A stretch of DNA of 64,000 nt from the NCBI RefSeq assembly GCF_021538615.1, contig NZ_JAJHIZ010000003.1, positions 4,340,001 through 4,404,000 of the forward strand. The letters run 5' to 3'. How positions within the stretch are numbered: the stretch's first letter is position 1; each line of letters begins with the position of its first letter. Below are positions 17,778 through 26,978 of this stretch, one piece after another. A program made the translations under genes and the position numbers. Origin of the DNA: Niabella agricola (GTDB lineage: Bacteria; Bacteroidota; Bacteroidia; Chitinophagales; Chitinophagaceae). Below the pieces are notes generated by a model. It searched no databases. It had not been told where the DNA came from and saw only the letters and a list, made by a program, of their open reading frames with translations.

Positions 17778-19487
17778 ATGAAACGACAATTGATTATAGG
17801 GAACTATTGCCTGGCAATGGGGATCGCTGTTGCACTGGCGGCCGGCTGTAAGAAATACCCCAATGTAGCTCCTGTTTTTGAAAAACAGGAGTTGAATGCC
17901 GACAGCGTTAAACGCAAGGTACTGGTCATTAGTATTGATGGTTTGCCGGGTAGTGAGTTAAAAGCAGCAACCGGGCTTACGAATATTGCGGCGCTTCTCA
18001 AAACGGCCAAGTTTAGTTATGCCGAGGCCAGACTTCCCAGACCCGCTACGGACGGCTCCAGCTGGGCTTCGCTGTTAACTGGCGTAACACCGGTTACCCA
18101 TGGTATTACTGATAGCAGTTTTGAGTATAAGAATACAGACCCCGCGTCCAGCGGCGGCAGGGTGCCCTATGCCATGGATATTTTCAGAATCTTAAACATC
18201 AACAAACCCAGTTATACTTCGGCCCTGGTTACCCCCTGGGCTAACCTGGCCCGGTATGCCGAACGAACGGCCACTTACAGCTATGGCGTACTAAATGATG
18301 CCGTGGTAAAGGACTCGGCAGTCCGTTTGTTGAACCGCGATACAAGTCTTTCGCTGATGGTGGTCAATTTTAATGAGGTGGCACTAGCGGGCAAGGCCGC
18401 CGGCAATTATTCGCTCACCAACCCCGCATATAAAACCGCCCTTGAAAAAGCCGACGGGTATATTGGTAATATTTTGCAAGCCATGAATGCCCGGCCTGGC
18501 AAAAGCAAGGAACAATGGCTGGTGATCGTTACTTCCAACCCGGGGGCCGTTGCCAACCCCTTGCCCGGTTTTTTAATTTGTGCGTATCCCTCTTTTAGCG
18601 GGCAGGAAGTGAAAAAAGTAGGCTATTCTACGGTATTGTTTAATGACGATACCAGTACCTATGCCTATGTACCCAACCCCGAACTCTACGACCCCAAGTT
18701 ACCGGACGAGTTTACGGTGCAGGTACGCACGTACAACCTGGATGGAAGGACCTATCCTGGGATTATATCCAAGTCGTCGCCTAAAATCGGAAATATTCAA
18801 AACAGTATTAAGGGATGGATGTGGCTAAATGTAAGCAATGGGGCCGTACAATATGAGGCCAATTTTGGCAGTGGCAGTCAAAAAGCTCCCCAAACTGCGG
18901 TGAGTGGCAGCGAATCAGTGAATCAATGGCATACTTATACCATGCAGGTTCGGTATACCAGCAGCACCAACAGAAGGGTTACTATGTTTGTAGACGGCAA
19001 TAACAGGGGAGGTGCTTTTGATCTCAGCCTGATTGATTTCAGCAACCCGGCTGAACCCTTTAAACTGGGATTCAGAAAAGTAGATGCATCGATCCCCATG
19101 CAGTTTTATGCGGCGGACCTGGTTTATTTTAATACGGCCCTGCCGGACAGCATTATTAAGAATTATGTAAACCTGGTTGATTATAGCCGGCATCCTTATT
19201 ATAAGAACCTGACTGGCTGGTGGCCGCTGGATGAAGCCAGTGGTAATGTGGCATACAATTATGCGCCTACCGGATCCGATATGGTCTTGAACGGGTCGTT
19301 CCGCTGGGTGAAACTGGATCCCAATGTGCCTCCGGGCAGAACGCCGGCCCCGCCGGATGCCACTGTTTCCATCAATGCTGCAGTAACGGATATCGCTGCG
19401 CACCTGAAATATTGGATGAACTTAAAGACGATGACCGTTGGGATTTCGAACTCATGGCTTAGCAACTTCTCGGCCGAAATTAAATAA
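17778..19487 (+). CDS. Alkaline-phosphatase-fold lipoprotein with LamG-like domain (DUF4983-like), probable pseudoenzyme
   Basis: A 569-aa paralogue of the protein at 13747-15660 (lipobox AAGC, Cys24, then KKYPN). The phosphatase-like half has KVLVISIDGLPG (Asp54), ATDGSSWASLLTGVTPVTHGI (possible nucleophile Thr91, His108), a diverged metal region NFNEVALAGKAAG (197-209) and VTSNPG (251-256) in place of SDHG. The first Asp, Thr and one His survive, but the second metal set seems lost. A LamG-like half follows (FTVQVRTYNL, WHTYTMQVRYTS, VTMFVDGNNRG, LVYFNTALPD, then GWWPLDEASGN). The start is ATG 17778; a TTG two codons upstream is open. It is the last gene of the operon: a bidirectional hairpin lies at 19678. 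Function is inferred as surface binding. Confidence 0.65.
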   Translation: MKRQLIIGNYCLAMGIAVALAAGCKKYPNVAPVFEKQELNADSVKRKVLVISIDGLPGSELKAATGLTNIAALLKTAKFSYAEARLPRPATDGSSWASLLTGVTPVTHGITDSSFEYKNTDPASSGGRVPYAMDIFRILNINKPSYTSALVTPWANLARYAERTATYSYGVLNDAVVKDSAVRLLNRDTSLSLMVVNFNEVALAGKAAGNYSLTNPAYKTALEKADGYIGNILQAMNARPGKSKEQWLVIVTSNPGAVANPLPGFLICAYPSFSGQEVKKVGYSTVLFNDDTSTYAYVPNPELYDPKLPDEFTVQVRTYNLDGRTYPGIISKSSPKIGNIQNSIKGWMWLNVSNGAVQYEANFGSGSQKAPQTAVSGSESVNQWHTYTMQVRYTSSTNRRVTMFVDGNNRGGAFDLSLIDFSNPAEPFKLGFRKVDASIPMQFYAADLVYFNTALPDSIIKNYVNLVDYSRHPYYKNLTGWWPLDEASGNVAYNYAPTGSDMVLNGSFRWVKLDPNVPPGRTPAPPDATVSINAAVTDIAAHLKYWMNLKTMTVGISNSWLSNFSAEIK

Positions 19488-19677
19488 TAAGCGCGGTGGT
19501 GGAATCAGCCCCTGCTCCCTGTTTAAAGCGGTGCATAACTTCTTCGGAACAGTGGGCCAACCAAAAAATTTACCGTTCGGGCCGATGTAACAAATTGCAG
19601 CAGGTTTGATACCAGGAAAACGGGCGCCGGTAAATCATTTATACAGTTGATCCTTACAACATATTCATTAAACCTTA

Positions 19678-19709
19678 AAAAGCCGCCTCATATTTAAGAG
19701 ACGGCTTTT
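19678..19709. terminator. Bidirectional intrinsic terminator between two converging genes
   Basis: A 12-bp stem with one mismatch (AAAAGCCGcCTC pairing with GAGaCGGCTTTT), an 8-nt loop, an A-run before it and a T-run inside it. It lies between the + strand lipoprotein ending at 19487 and the - strand glnN ending at 19735, so it can stop transcription from both sides. I see nothing else in 19488-19677. Confidence 0.75.
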
Positions 19710-19734
19710 GATTATTTTATTGCGGGTGGCTTTC

Positions 19735-21924
19735 TTATCGCATGAACAGCAGCTCCCGGTATTTCGGCAGGTACCACTCTTTATCGTCAACCAGTAATTC
19801 CAGCTTATCTACATGATAACGGATCTGGTCGAAGAATTTTGCCTTTACCTGGCTTTCGTATGCAATGGCCTTGGTACGCGTATCTTCAATAGCATTACAG
19901 ATCTTACGTGCTTCGATCATTTGCTCTACCAGGTCGCTGGCTTTGTTGATGTGCTCGGAAATCTTATCCAGGATCTGTTTTTGATTGGCGTAAGCTTCTT
20001 CCGGAACACCTGCATCTTTCAGGCCACGGATATTATTGGCCAGAAGTGTTTGATAACGGATCGCCGGCGGCAGGATGATGCTGGTTGCCATTTCGCCCAT
20101 GATACGACCTTCGATCTGTACTTTCTTAATGTATTTTTCGAGTTCGATCTCATGTCTTGCTTCCAGTTCAGATAGGGAGTAGATGCCGTTTTCAACAAAC
20201 AGCTTTTTATTTTTTTCGGTAACCATTGCATCCAGGGCCAGCGGCGTTGTTTTCAGGTTGGGTAACCCTCTTTTTTCCGCTTCTTTTTCCCACGCTTCGC
20301 TGTAACCATCGCCTTCGAAATGTACTTTTTCGCTGGCAACAATGTATTCGCGGATTACCTGCATGATGGCGATTTCTTTTTTCTCACCTTTTTCAATCAG
20401 CGCGTCTACTTCTTTTTTAAACTGCTTCAGTGTTTGCGCCATGATGGTATTTAATACGGTCATGGGGTTTGCACAGTTTGCAGTAGAGCCAACCGCACGG
20501 AACTCAAATTTGTTTCCGGTAAAGGCAAAAGGAGAGGTCCGGTTACGATCGGTATTGTCCATAAACAATTCCGGGATCGTTTTGTGGATATCCAGCTTCA
20601 GCATGCTTTCATCCTGCTCATCCATTTTGTCAGAAACACGCTCTTTTACTTCTTCCAGTACCTGCGACAGATATTTTCCGATAAATACGGAAATGATGGC
20701 TGGAGGTGCTTCGTTGGCGCCCAAACGGTGATCGTTGGGAGCTGAAGCAATAGAAGCTCTTAAGATATCTGCATAATCGTGTACCGCCTTGATTGTATTT
20801 ACAAAGAAGGTAAGGAACATTAAGTTGGTCTTGGGGGTTTTGCCCGGAGCCAGCAGGTTTACGCCGGTATCGGTTGCAAGGCTCCAGTTATTGTGTTTAC
20901 CACTTCCGTTAATGCCGGCAAACGGTTTTTCGTGGAACAGTACTTTCAGACCATGGCGGGGAGCGATCCGGCTCATAGTATCCATCAATAAGGTATTGTG
21001 GTCTACCGCCAGGTTGATCTCTTCATAGATAGGAGCACATTCGAACTGGGAGGGGGCCACCTCGTTGTGACGGGTACGCAGCGGAATGCCCAGCTTGTAA
21101 CACTCGTTTTCAAAATCGCGCATAAACGCATAAACACGCTCGGGAATGGCACCGAAATAATGGTCTTCCAGCTGCTGGTTTTTTGCGGAATTATGCCCGT
21201 AAACAGTTCTGCCGCACATAACCAGGTCGGGGCGCGCATTAAACAGTCCTTCATCTACCACAAAGTATTCCTGCTCCCATCCAAGGGTACCGGTTACTTT
21301 TTGAATATTGCGATCAAAATAGTTACATACATCTACTGCTGCTTTATTCAACGCCTCGATCGATTTTAATAAAGGAGCTTTGTAATCCAGCGACTCCCCG
21401 GTGTAGGAAATAAAGATCGTGGGGATGCACAGGGTTCTGCCATAACCGATCTCTACGATAAAGGGAGGGGATGACGGATCCCAGGCGGTATAACCTCTTG
21501 CTTCAAAAGTAGCTCTTAAGCCACCGTTCGGAAAGGAAGAAGCATCCGGCTCCTGCTGGATCAGCGCAGCACTGTCAAATTCTTCAATCGGCGTACCATC
21601 TCCTTTTAATGTAAAAAAGGAATCATGTTTTTCAGCCGTGGTTCCTGTCAATGGCTGAAACCAGTGTGTATAATGCGTTACACCCTTGGTTTCTGCCCAG
21701 GCACGCATGCCCGTAGCGATCTGGTTGGCCACATTGCGATCAATTTTCTGACTGGCATTGATAGAAGCCTTCAGGCTTTTATACGCTTCATCACTTAAAA
21801 ACTTTCTCGCGGTTTTCAAATCAAATACATGAGAACCAAAAACCTCCGTAATCTTGGGGGTGATCTTACCTACATCTGTATTGTAGGTATGCAGCTCGGA
21901 AATTGCGTTGAATCTTAATGACAT
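19735..21924 (-). CDS. glnN: Glutamine synthetase type III
   Basis: This cytoplasmic enzyme makes glutamine from glutamate, ammonia and ATP and is the central ammonium-assimilation step. At 729 aa it has the long GS-III form, about 270 residues more than GS-I. Visible marks are TGTLGWEQEYFVVD with the substrate/metal glutamates, RTRHNEVAPSQFE, and the GS-III signature EKPFAGINGSGKHNNWS, followed by NRTSPFAFTGNKFEFRAVGS. The start is ATG at 21924 (MSLRFNAISE); the open frame runs 13 codons further upstream but without similarity to the family. A candidate -7 box lies 17 bp upstream. It ends against a bidirectional terminator. It is an ordinary housekeeping gene with no sign of transfer. Confidence 0.95.
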   Translation of the reverse strand: MSLRFNAISELHTYNTDVGKITPKITEVFGSHVFDLKTARKFLSDEAYKSLKASINASQKIDRNVANQIATGMRAWAETKGVTHYTHWFQPLTGTTAEKHDSFFTLKGDGTPIEEFDSAALIQQEPDASSFPNGGLRATFEARGYTAWDPSSPPFIVEIGYGRTLCIPTIFISYTGESLDYKAPLLKSIEALNKAAVDVCNYFDRNIQKVTGTLGWEQEYFVVDEGLFNARPDLVMCGRTVYGHNSAKNQQLEDHYFGAIPERVYAFMRDFENECYKLGIPLRTRHNEVAPSQFECAPIYEEINLAVDHNTLLMDTMSRIAPRHGLKVLFHEKPFAGINGSGKHNNWSLATDTGVNLLAPGKTPKTNLMFLTFFVNTIKAVHDYADILRASIASAPNDHRLGANEAPPAIISVFIGKYLSQVLEEVKERVSDKMDEQDESMLKLDIHKTIPELFMDNTDRNRTSPFAFTGNKFEFRAVGSTANCANPMTVLNTIMAQTLKQFKKEVDALIEKGEKKEIAIMQVIREYIVASEKVHFEGDGYSEAWEKEAEKRGLPNLKTTPLALDAMVTEKNKKLFVENGIYSLSELEARHEIELEKYIKKVQIEGRIMGEMATSIILPPAIRYQTLLANNIRGLKDAGVPEEAYANQKQILDKISEHINKASDLVEQMIEARKICNAIEDTRTKAIAYESQVKAKFFDQIRYHVDKLELLVDDKEWYLPKYRELLFMR

Positions 21925-21940
21925 TGAAAAATAATTTTTG

Positions 21941-21948
21941 CAAAAATA
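21941..21948 (-). promoter_or_regulatory. Candidate -7 box for glnN
   Basis: On the - strand this reads TATTTTTG, which fits the Bacteroidota -7 consensus TAnnTTTG, 17 bp upstream of the glnN ATG. No convincing -33 TTG is visible. Confidence 0.35.
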
Positions 21949-22075
21949 AAAGGAAACCGGCATTTATGTGATGAAAATTTTCTATTTTTTAGATAAATTT
22001 TTGTCTTTTTGTTATTCTATGATCAATGAAACCCGGTTTTTACCTCTAAAAAAATATATTATTTTATTTTTAAAT

Positions 22076-23326
22076 TTATTTTTTAATGAAATGCTCCCAG
22101 CGAATACCGGTTAAAATAACAGGCAGGAAAAGGGGAAAAAGAATCGACCGGTAACGAACTACGGCGCCCAGGTTGTTAACAGTATAACCAATCATCAATA
22201 ATGCACTAACTGTAAATGCCAGCAGGAACAGGCTAAAGGGACTAAAACTTCTTTTTTGCCGGGGAATAATCAGAAAAAGCAGGATGCAGCTCCAGGTGAG
22301 CAGTACTTCCAGGAAAGCTGGAAATACGAGCACTTTTTTAATATCCGTTATCAATGGACGGAAAAGCACAATGCCCGCCGCCTGCGGTAGCTGGCGTATA
22401 AAGCCTGTAACATCCGGCTGCAGGGGATCTACTGTTAAACTGGATTGGCCGCCGGTCAGCGCCCGGAAAGCCCCTTGTTTACCGGCAACAATGGCGGGGA
22501 AATCGAGCGCAGGATGCAGGTATTTGGCCGAAAAAAAGAAGATAAGCCCCAAACTATAAACCCCTGCAAAGATCAGCACCCGCCGGGCCGGTAACCGCCG
22601 GGCCAGTACCCAGCATAAAAGGGCCGGCAACAGAACCAGCAATACATGATTCCGGAGTGCAAATAATAACAGCAATGCGCCCAGCAACAACAGGAATCCC
22701 TGTGCGGGTTTTTTTGAAGTGATACGGAAATAAAAAATATAAATAATGGTGCTGAGGGCCAGGAAGGTAAGCCCATCCTTATGAAGTCCGCTGGTCCAGT
22801 ACAAGAAAGAGGGCGCCAGGAAGCAGCCGGTGATCAGCAACAGCTGGCTGCCGCTCAGGTGATGCCGCATGACCCGGTAAAGCGCCACTACACCAAAAAA
22901 TACGCAGAAACTGTAAAAAATGACATTCACAAAGTAGCTGCCAAAACTAAAGCAGTTAAATACCGACTCGATCCGGATATAGGTGTTGTTTTTCAAATTG
23001 TTCCAGTAAGAAGCACTGGAAGTAAAAAAATTTTCAAAACCGGTGCCGGATCCATCGTAGAAAAAACTGACAAGATATTGCCTGGGGTAAGTAAGCAGGG
23101 TCTTGGTTTCTTTCAGGCTTTCGATATGAAGCATCCAGGTGTCGGTACTGCCCGAGATACCACCCGCACGCCAGTTGATCCAGCCATAAATTACTCCCGC
23201 GACCACTTTTAAAAGAAAAAGAACGGCCAGCTGAAACCCGGAGAGCCCGCTGTTGCTGAAAAAGCGGATTTTGGGAATACACCAGGTAAAAAGCAGGAGG
23301 TATGCGGCAAACAGAAAAATTTCCAC
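22076..23326 (-). CDS. Polytopic inner-membrane protein of unknown function
   Basis: A 416-aa protein with about 11 hydrophobic membrane segments spread over its whole length (for example 2-16, 33-50, 130-150, 160-175, 210-225, 250-268 and 385-402). A polar loop at 50-115 contains GSTDTWMLHIESLKE. The closing part has NNLGAVVRYRSILFPLFLP; an 'N-x-VRYR' turn before a last helix is common in Bacteroidota membrane proteins related to glycosyltransferase-39 or EpsG-like polysaccharide proteins. This is only a layout resemblance, and I do not assign a reaction. It is transcribed in the same direction as glnN but separated by 151 bp. A poor -7-like element (CATCTTTG on the - strand, 23367-23374) lies 41 bp upstream. 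Confidence 0.6.
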   Translation of the reverse strand: MEIFLFAAYLLLFTWCIPKIRFFSNSGLSGFQLAVLFLLKVVAGVIYGWINWRAGGISGSTDTWMLHIESLKETKTLLTYPRQYLVSFFYDGSGTGFENFFTSSASYWNNLKNNTYIRIESVFNCFSFGSYFVNVIFYSFCVFFGVVALYRVMRHHLSGSQLLLITGCFLAPSFLYWTSGLHKDGLTFLALSTIIYIFYFRITSKKPAQGFLLLLGALLLLFALRNHVLLVLLPALLCWVLARRLPARRVLIFAGVYSLGLIFFFSAKYLHPALDFPAIVAGKQGAFRALTGGQSSLTVDPLQPDVTGFIRQLPQAAGIVLFRPLITDIKKVLVFPAFLEVLLTWSCILLFLIIPRQKRSFSPFSLFLLAFTVSALLMIGYTVNNLGAVVRYRSILFPLFLPVILTGIRWEHFIKK

Positions 23327-23501
23327 AACTGTGCGTTTTAAGGATACAATGATAATTCAATAATTGCAAAGATGGCCACTAAGTACGGAAACACCGTAAT
23401 GCTTTTCAGTGATTCAGCGCTTCTGTGGCTATAAACCCGGTGTGACCACCAGATGAAAAATGTTAAGCCTTCCACAGAAGGTTTCTCCTTAAGAATGACC
23501 G

Positions 23502-23509
23502 TAGTTTTG
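23502..23509 (+). promoter_or_regulatory. Candidate -7 box for purL
   Basis: TAGTTTTG fits TAnnTTTG and lies 51 bp upstream of the purL ATG at 23560. The -33 element is not obvious. No riboswitch-like fold was recognised in 23327-23559. Confidence 0.35.
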
Positions 23510-23559
23510 TAAATTCGCTGCGATTTTTTAATACTACATAAAATCAGCGATTATATATA

Positions 23560-25788
23560 ATGGAAATTACTGTAAAAACCGCAGAACAGCTGCGTTTAAC
23601 AAAAGAAGAGTTTGAACTGATCAAGGAAAAACTGGGGCGTACTCCTAATTTTAATGAGCTCTGTGCTTTTTCCGCCATGTGGAGCGAGCATTGCAGTTAT
23701 AAAAATTCCATTAAATGGCTGAAAACCCTGCCGCGCGACGGGGGCCGCATGCTGGTGGCTGCGGGGGAAGAAAATGCCGGGCTGATGGATATCGGCGACG
23801 GTTTGGGTGTTGTATTTAAGATCGAATCACATAACCACCCTTCGGCGCTGGAACCCTTCCAGGGAGCTGCTACCGGCGTGGGGGGTATTCATCGCGATAT
23901 TTTTACCATGGGCGCACGTCCTATTGCCGCATTGAACTCCCTGCGTTTTGGAAAACTCAACGAGGCAAAAACACAGCATCTCCTGGCAGGCGTGGTACAC
24001 GGGATCGGGCACTACGGCAACTGTTTTGGTGTGCCAACGGTGGGTGGAGAAATTTATTTTGACCCCTGTTATCATACTAACCCGCTGGTAAACGCCATGA
24101 GCGTAGGGATCGTAAAAGCGGGTGAAACGGTATCGGCCACGGCAGAAGGAACCGGTAACCCGGTGATCTTTGTGGGCAGTGCTACCGGAAAGGACGGTAT
24201 CGGCGGGGCGTCTTTTGCTTCTGCGGACATTACTTCCGAAAGTGTGCAGGAGCTGCCGGCCGTGCAGGTAGGTGATCCGTTCCAGGAGAAAAAGCTGCTG
24301 GAAGCCTGCTTAGAAGTGATCCAGACCGGCGCAGTTGTGGGCATGCAGGATATGGGCGCAGCGGGAATTATTTGTTCCACAGCTGAGATGAGCGCAAAAG
24401 GTGGCGTGGGCATGCGCATTGACCTGGATAAAGTACCTACCCGGCAAAAAGATATGAAGGCCTGGGAACTATTGCTGAGCGAAAGCCAGGAGCGCATGCT
24501 GCTGGTGGCTGAAAAAGGAAGAGAAGCTGACGTAAAAGCGGTGTTTGAAAAATGGGACCTGCCTGCTGCCGTGATCGGCGAAGTAACTGATGACGGCTTG
24601 CTGAATTTTTATATGCATGGCCAGCTGGAAGCTTCCGTGCCGGCAGAAGAGTTGGTGCTGGGCGGCGGTGCCCCGCAGTACGACCGGGAGTATAAAGAAC
24701 CGGCCTATCTGCAAAAGATCCGGGCATTTGACGCGGCTACCGTAAAAGAGCCCGCCGATCTGAAGGCCGTGGCGGAGCAGATCGTAACCCTGCCTTCGAT
24801 TGCATCCAAACGCTGGATCTATAACCAGTACGACAGTATGGTGGGAACGGTCAATACCTCTACCAATGCGCCTTCGGATGCTGCGGTGGTTACGATAAAA
24901 GGTACCAAGAAAGGCCTGGGGGTTACTACCGACTGTAACAGCCGCTATGTGTATGCGGATCCTTATAAAGGCGCCATGATTGCGGTAAGCGAAGCGGCCC
25001 GCAACCTGGTATGCAGCGGAGCGCTGCCGCTGGGTGTGACCAACTGTCTGAATTTCGGAAATCCCTATGATCCGGAAGTGTATTACCAGTTTGTAAATGC
25101 CATTAAGGGTATGGGTGATGCCTGCCGCAAATTTGATACGCCTGTGACAGGAGGCAATGTAAGCTTTTACAACCAGAACCCGGATGGTCCCGTAAACCCA
25201 ACACCCACCATCGGCATGGTAGGGTTGCTGGAGGATATTGACAATAAAATGACGCTCGATTTTAAAAAGGAAGGCGATGCGATCTATGTGGTAGGAAAAC
25301 AGCCGGAGGATCTGGGAAGTTCCGAATACCTTTATCATATACATGGGGTTACCCACTCGGCCGCACCGTACTTTGAGCTGGAAGAGGAATTTGCGCTGCA
25401 ACAGTCGCTGGCAAAAGCCATCAGCAACAAAGCCATTGAATCGGCGCATGATATCAGCGAGGGCGGTTTATTTGTTACCTTGCTGGAAAGCGGCTTCAAC
25501 CGTGAGCTGGGCTTCAACATTCAAACCAGTGCGGCGCTCCGTAAAGATGCAGCCCTGTTTGGAGAAGCACAGAGCCGCGTGGTAGTAACGGTTGCAGCCG
25601 GTAAAACAGCGGCATTCGAGCAGCAGATCGGCCTGCCGTTTGAAAAAATAGGCGTGGTAACTTCCGGAGCCGTAACCATTAACGATGAAGACTGGGGCAC
25701 CATCGTTGAATGGAAGGAAAAATATGATACCGCTATTGAAGGCTACCTGGCAAAGGAAACAGCCGTAGAAGCAATGGGCGGCTTATGA
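23560..25788 (+). CDS. purL: Phosphoribosylformylglycinamidine synthase subunit PurL (small form)
   Basis: Catalyses the ATP-dependent amidation of FGAR to FGAM in purine synthesis. At 742 aa this is the short PurL that works with separate PurQ (glutaminase) and PurS subunits, neither of which is in this window. Marks: SAMWSEHCSYKNS near the N-terminus, the ATP/substrate block KIESHNHPSALEPFQGAATGVGG (about 88-110), GIGGASFAS, QDMGAAGI, a second AIRS-like half with TDCNSRYVYADPYKGA and VTGGNVSFYNQ, and SAHDISEGGLFVTL near the end. The start ATG at 23560 gives the usual N-terminus. It is transcribed ahead of an unknown secreted protein and proC. Confidence 0.95.
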   Translation: MEITVKTAEQLRLTKEEFELIKEKLGRTPNFNELCAFSAMWSEHCSYKNSIKWLKTLPRDGGRMLVAAGEENAGLMDIGDGLGVVFKIESHNHPSALEPFQGAATGVGGIHRDIFTMGARPIAALNSLRFGKLNEAKTQHLLAGVVHGIGHYGNCFGVPTVGGEIYFDPCYHTNPLVNAMSVGIVKAGETVSATAEGTGNPVIFVGSATGKDGIGGASFASADITSESVQELPAVQVGDPFQEKKLLEACLEVIQTGAVVGMQDMGAAGIICSTAEMSAKGGVGMRIDLDKVPTRQKDMKAWELLLSESQERMLLVAEKGREADVKAVFEKWDLPAAVIGEVTDDGLLNFYMHGQLEASVPAEELVLGGGAPQYDREYKEPAYLQKIRAFDAATVKEPADLKAVAEQIVTLPSIASKRWIYNQYDSMVGTVNTSTNAPSDAAVVTIKGTKKGLGVTTDCNSRYVYADPYKGAMIAVSEAARNLVCSGALPLGVTNCLNFGNPYDPEVYYQFVNAIKGMGDACRKFDTPVTGGNVSFYNQNPDGPVNPTPTIGMVGLLEDIDNKMTLDFKKEGDAIYVVGKQPEDLGSSEYLYHIHGVTHSAAPYFELEEEFALQQSLAKAISNKAIESAHDISEGGLFVTLLESGFNRELGFNIQTSAALRKDAALFGEAQSRVVVTVAAGKTAAFEQQIGLPFEKIGVVTSGAVTINDEDWGTIVEWKEKYDTAIEGYLAKETAVEAMGGL

Positions 25789-25836
25789 TTGGGTGCCTGG
25801 TGTCAGGTTTAACGTTTTGCAATAAAACATAAGGCA

Positions 25837-26970
25837 ATGTTGGCGGATTTTTCAAGACTGACAGCTGTGTTTGTGCTGGTATTTTTGGCCCTGCATATTC
25901 CTGCATTTTCACAGCGGGATGTAACAGTGATCAAACTGCCGGAAGACAGTAACGGGGAGCATCCCTTTGCTGCATTTCCGGTTTCAGGAATTCGCGTCGT
26001 ACAGGTGCTTCCCGATAGTACTTACCTGGGCTTCGCGCAAAAAGGAATGGCCAACAGAGTGGTAAAAGCAGTGCCTGAGGCGTCGATGACTGCTTGTCTT
26101 CAAACCTTTTTTGATGGCCGTTATCGATCCGCCTATACTGCGCAAGGTAAAACATTATTGCTGGTAGTGAAGGAGTTGCGGATCAATGAGCGCACTTTCG
26201 CAATGAAAGAAAAAGCCTATACCCGGCTTCAGGCAGAAACCTGGTTATCAAACGACGGATCGTTGTTTTATAAGGCCACTGATTTTGATACAGTGCTGAT
26301 GCGCGGAGGTATGGATGTAACTGCATCGCATGGAAAAAGTATCGCCAAAGCCTTTCATCTCCTGCTGGCTGATCTGGTTTCCCGCGTGCAGCAAATGCCA
26401 AAGGACACGATGGCGCTATTGGCTGCAGCTGATATTACGGCGCAGGCGGTTGACCGCTTTAATCAACCTATACTTACGTCAATCACTTCCGATAACGGGC
26501 TGTGGATGTCGTACGAAGAATTCCTGCAAAACAAACCGTCCGTTACCAGCTATGAGGTGAATGTAAACAAAAAGAAAGAGGTCAGTTTTTTTGAAAAGAG
26601 GACGGACGGTACCCTGGAGGCATTAAAACCCTGGGGACTTTGCAAGGAGGGGGAATGGTACAAATGTGATGATGGTGTGTTGGTTCCGATTGAAAAAGAA
26701 GGCAATAGTATTGTGGTGTCCGGATCTTTTGAGGGAAGGGTAAAGCGCAATAAGCAACAGTTTACCAATGCATTGATCGGTGGTATTGCCGGAGGAATTG
26801 TAGGAGGCGTTATTACAACGAGTATTTCGGCAGGACAAACCGTCTTCTTCTATGTGCCGTATTATCCGCGCCAGGAAGGAGCAGTACTGTATACCCGCAT
26901 AGCCGGGATGGAAAAAAACCAGCCGGAAGCATCCGTTGTGGATTTGAAGAGCGGCAACTTATTTTTCTAA
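25837..26970 (+). CDS. Secreted protein of unknown function with glycine-zipper segment
   Basis: A 377-aa protein with a signal peptide (cleavage likely after HIPAFSQ, about residue 26). The mature part has no catalytic motif that I recognise. It contains an alpha/beta stretch (40-190), a segment with YEEFLQNKPSV and repeated lysine-rich strands (220-300), and near residues 310-330 a glycine-rich hydrophobic stretch GGIAGGIVGGVITTSIS, which looks like a glycine zipper or single membrane segment. The gene lies 48 bp after purL and ends 8 bp before proC, so it may be co-transcribed with both. No function can be given; envelope location is likely from the signal peptide. Confidence 0.6.
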   Translation: MLADFSRLTAVFVLVFLALHIPAFSQRDVTVIKLPEDSNGEHPFAAFPVSGIRVVQVLPDSTYLGFAQKGMANRVVKAVPEASMTACLQTFFDGRYRSAYTAQGKTLLLVVKELRINERTFAMKEKAYTRLQAETWLSNDGSLFYKATDFDTVLMRGGMDVTASHGKSIAKAFHLLLADLVSRVQQMPKDTMALLAAADITAQAVDRFNQPILTSITSDNGLWMSYEEFLQNKPSVTSYEVNVNKKKEVSFFEKRTDGTLEALKPWGLCKEGEWYKCDDGVLVPIEKEGNSIVVSGSFEGRVKRNKQQFTNALIGGIAGGIVGGVITTSISAGQTVFFYVPYYPRQEGAVLYTRIAGMEKNQPEASVVDLKSGNLFF

Positions 26971-26978
26971 CTATTTTT

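Noticed and set aside
24469..25449. Long antisense open frame (326 codons) inside purL
   Set aside because: It lies wholly opposite a conserved housekeeping gene, has no signal peptide or motif, and is explained by the codon bias of purL.
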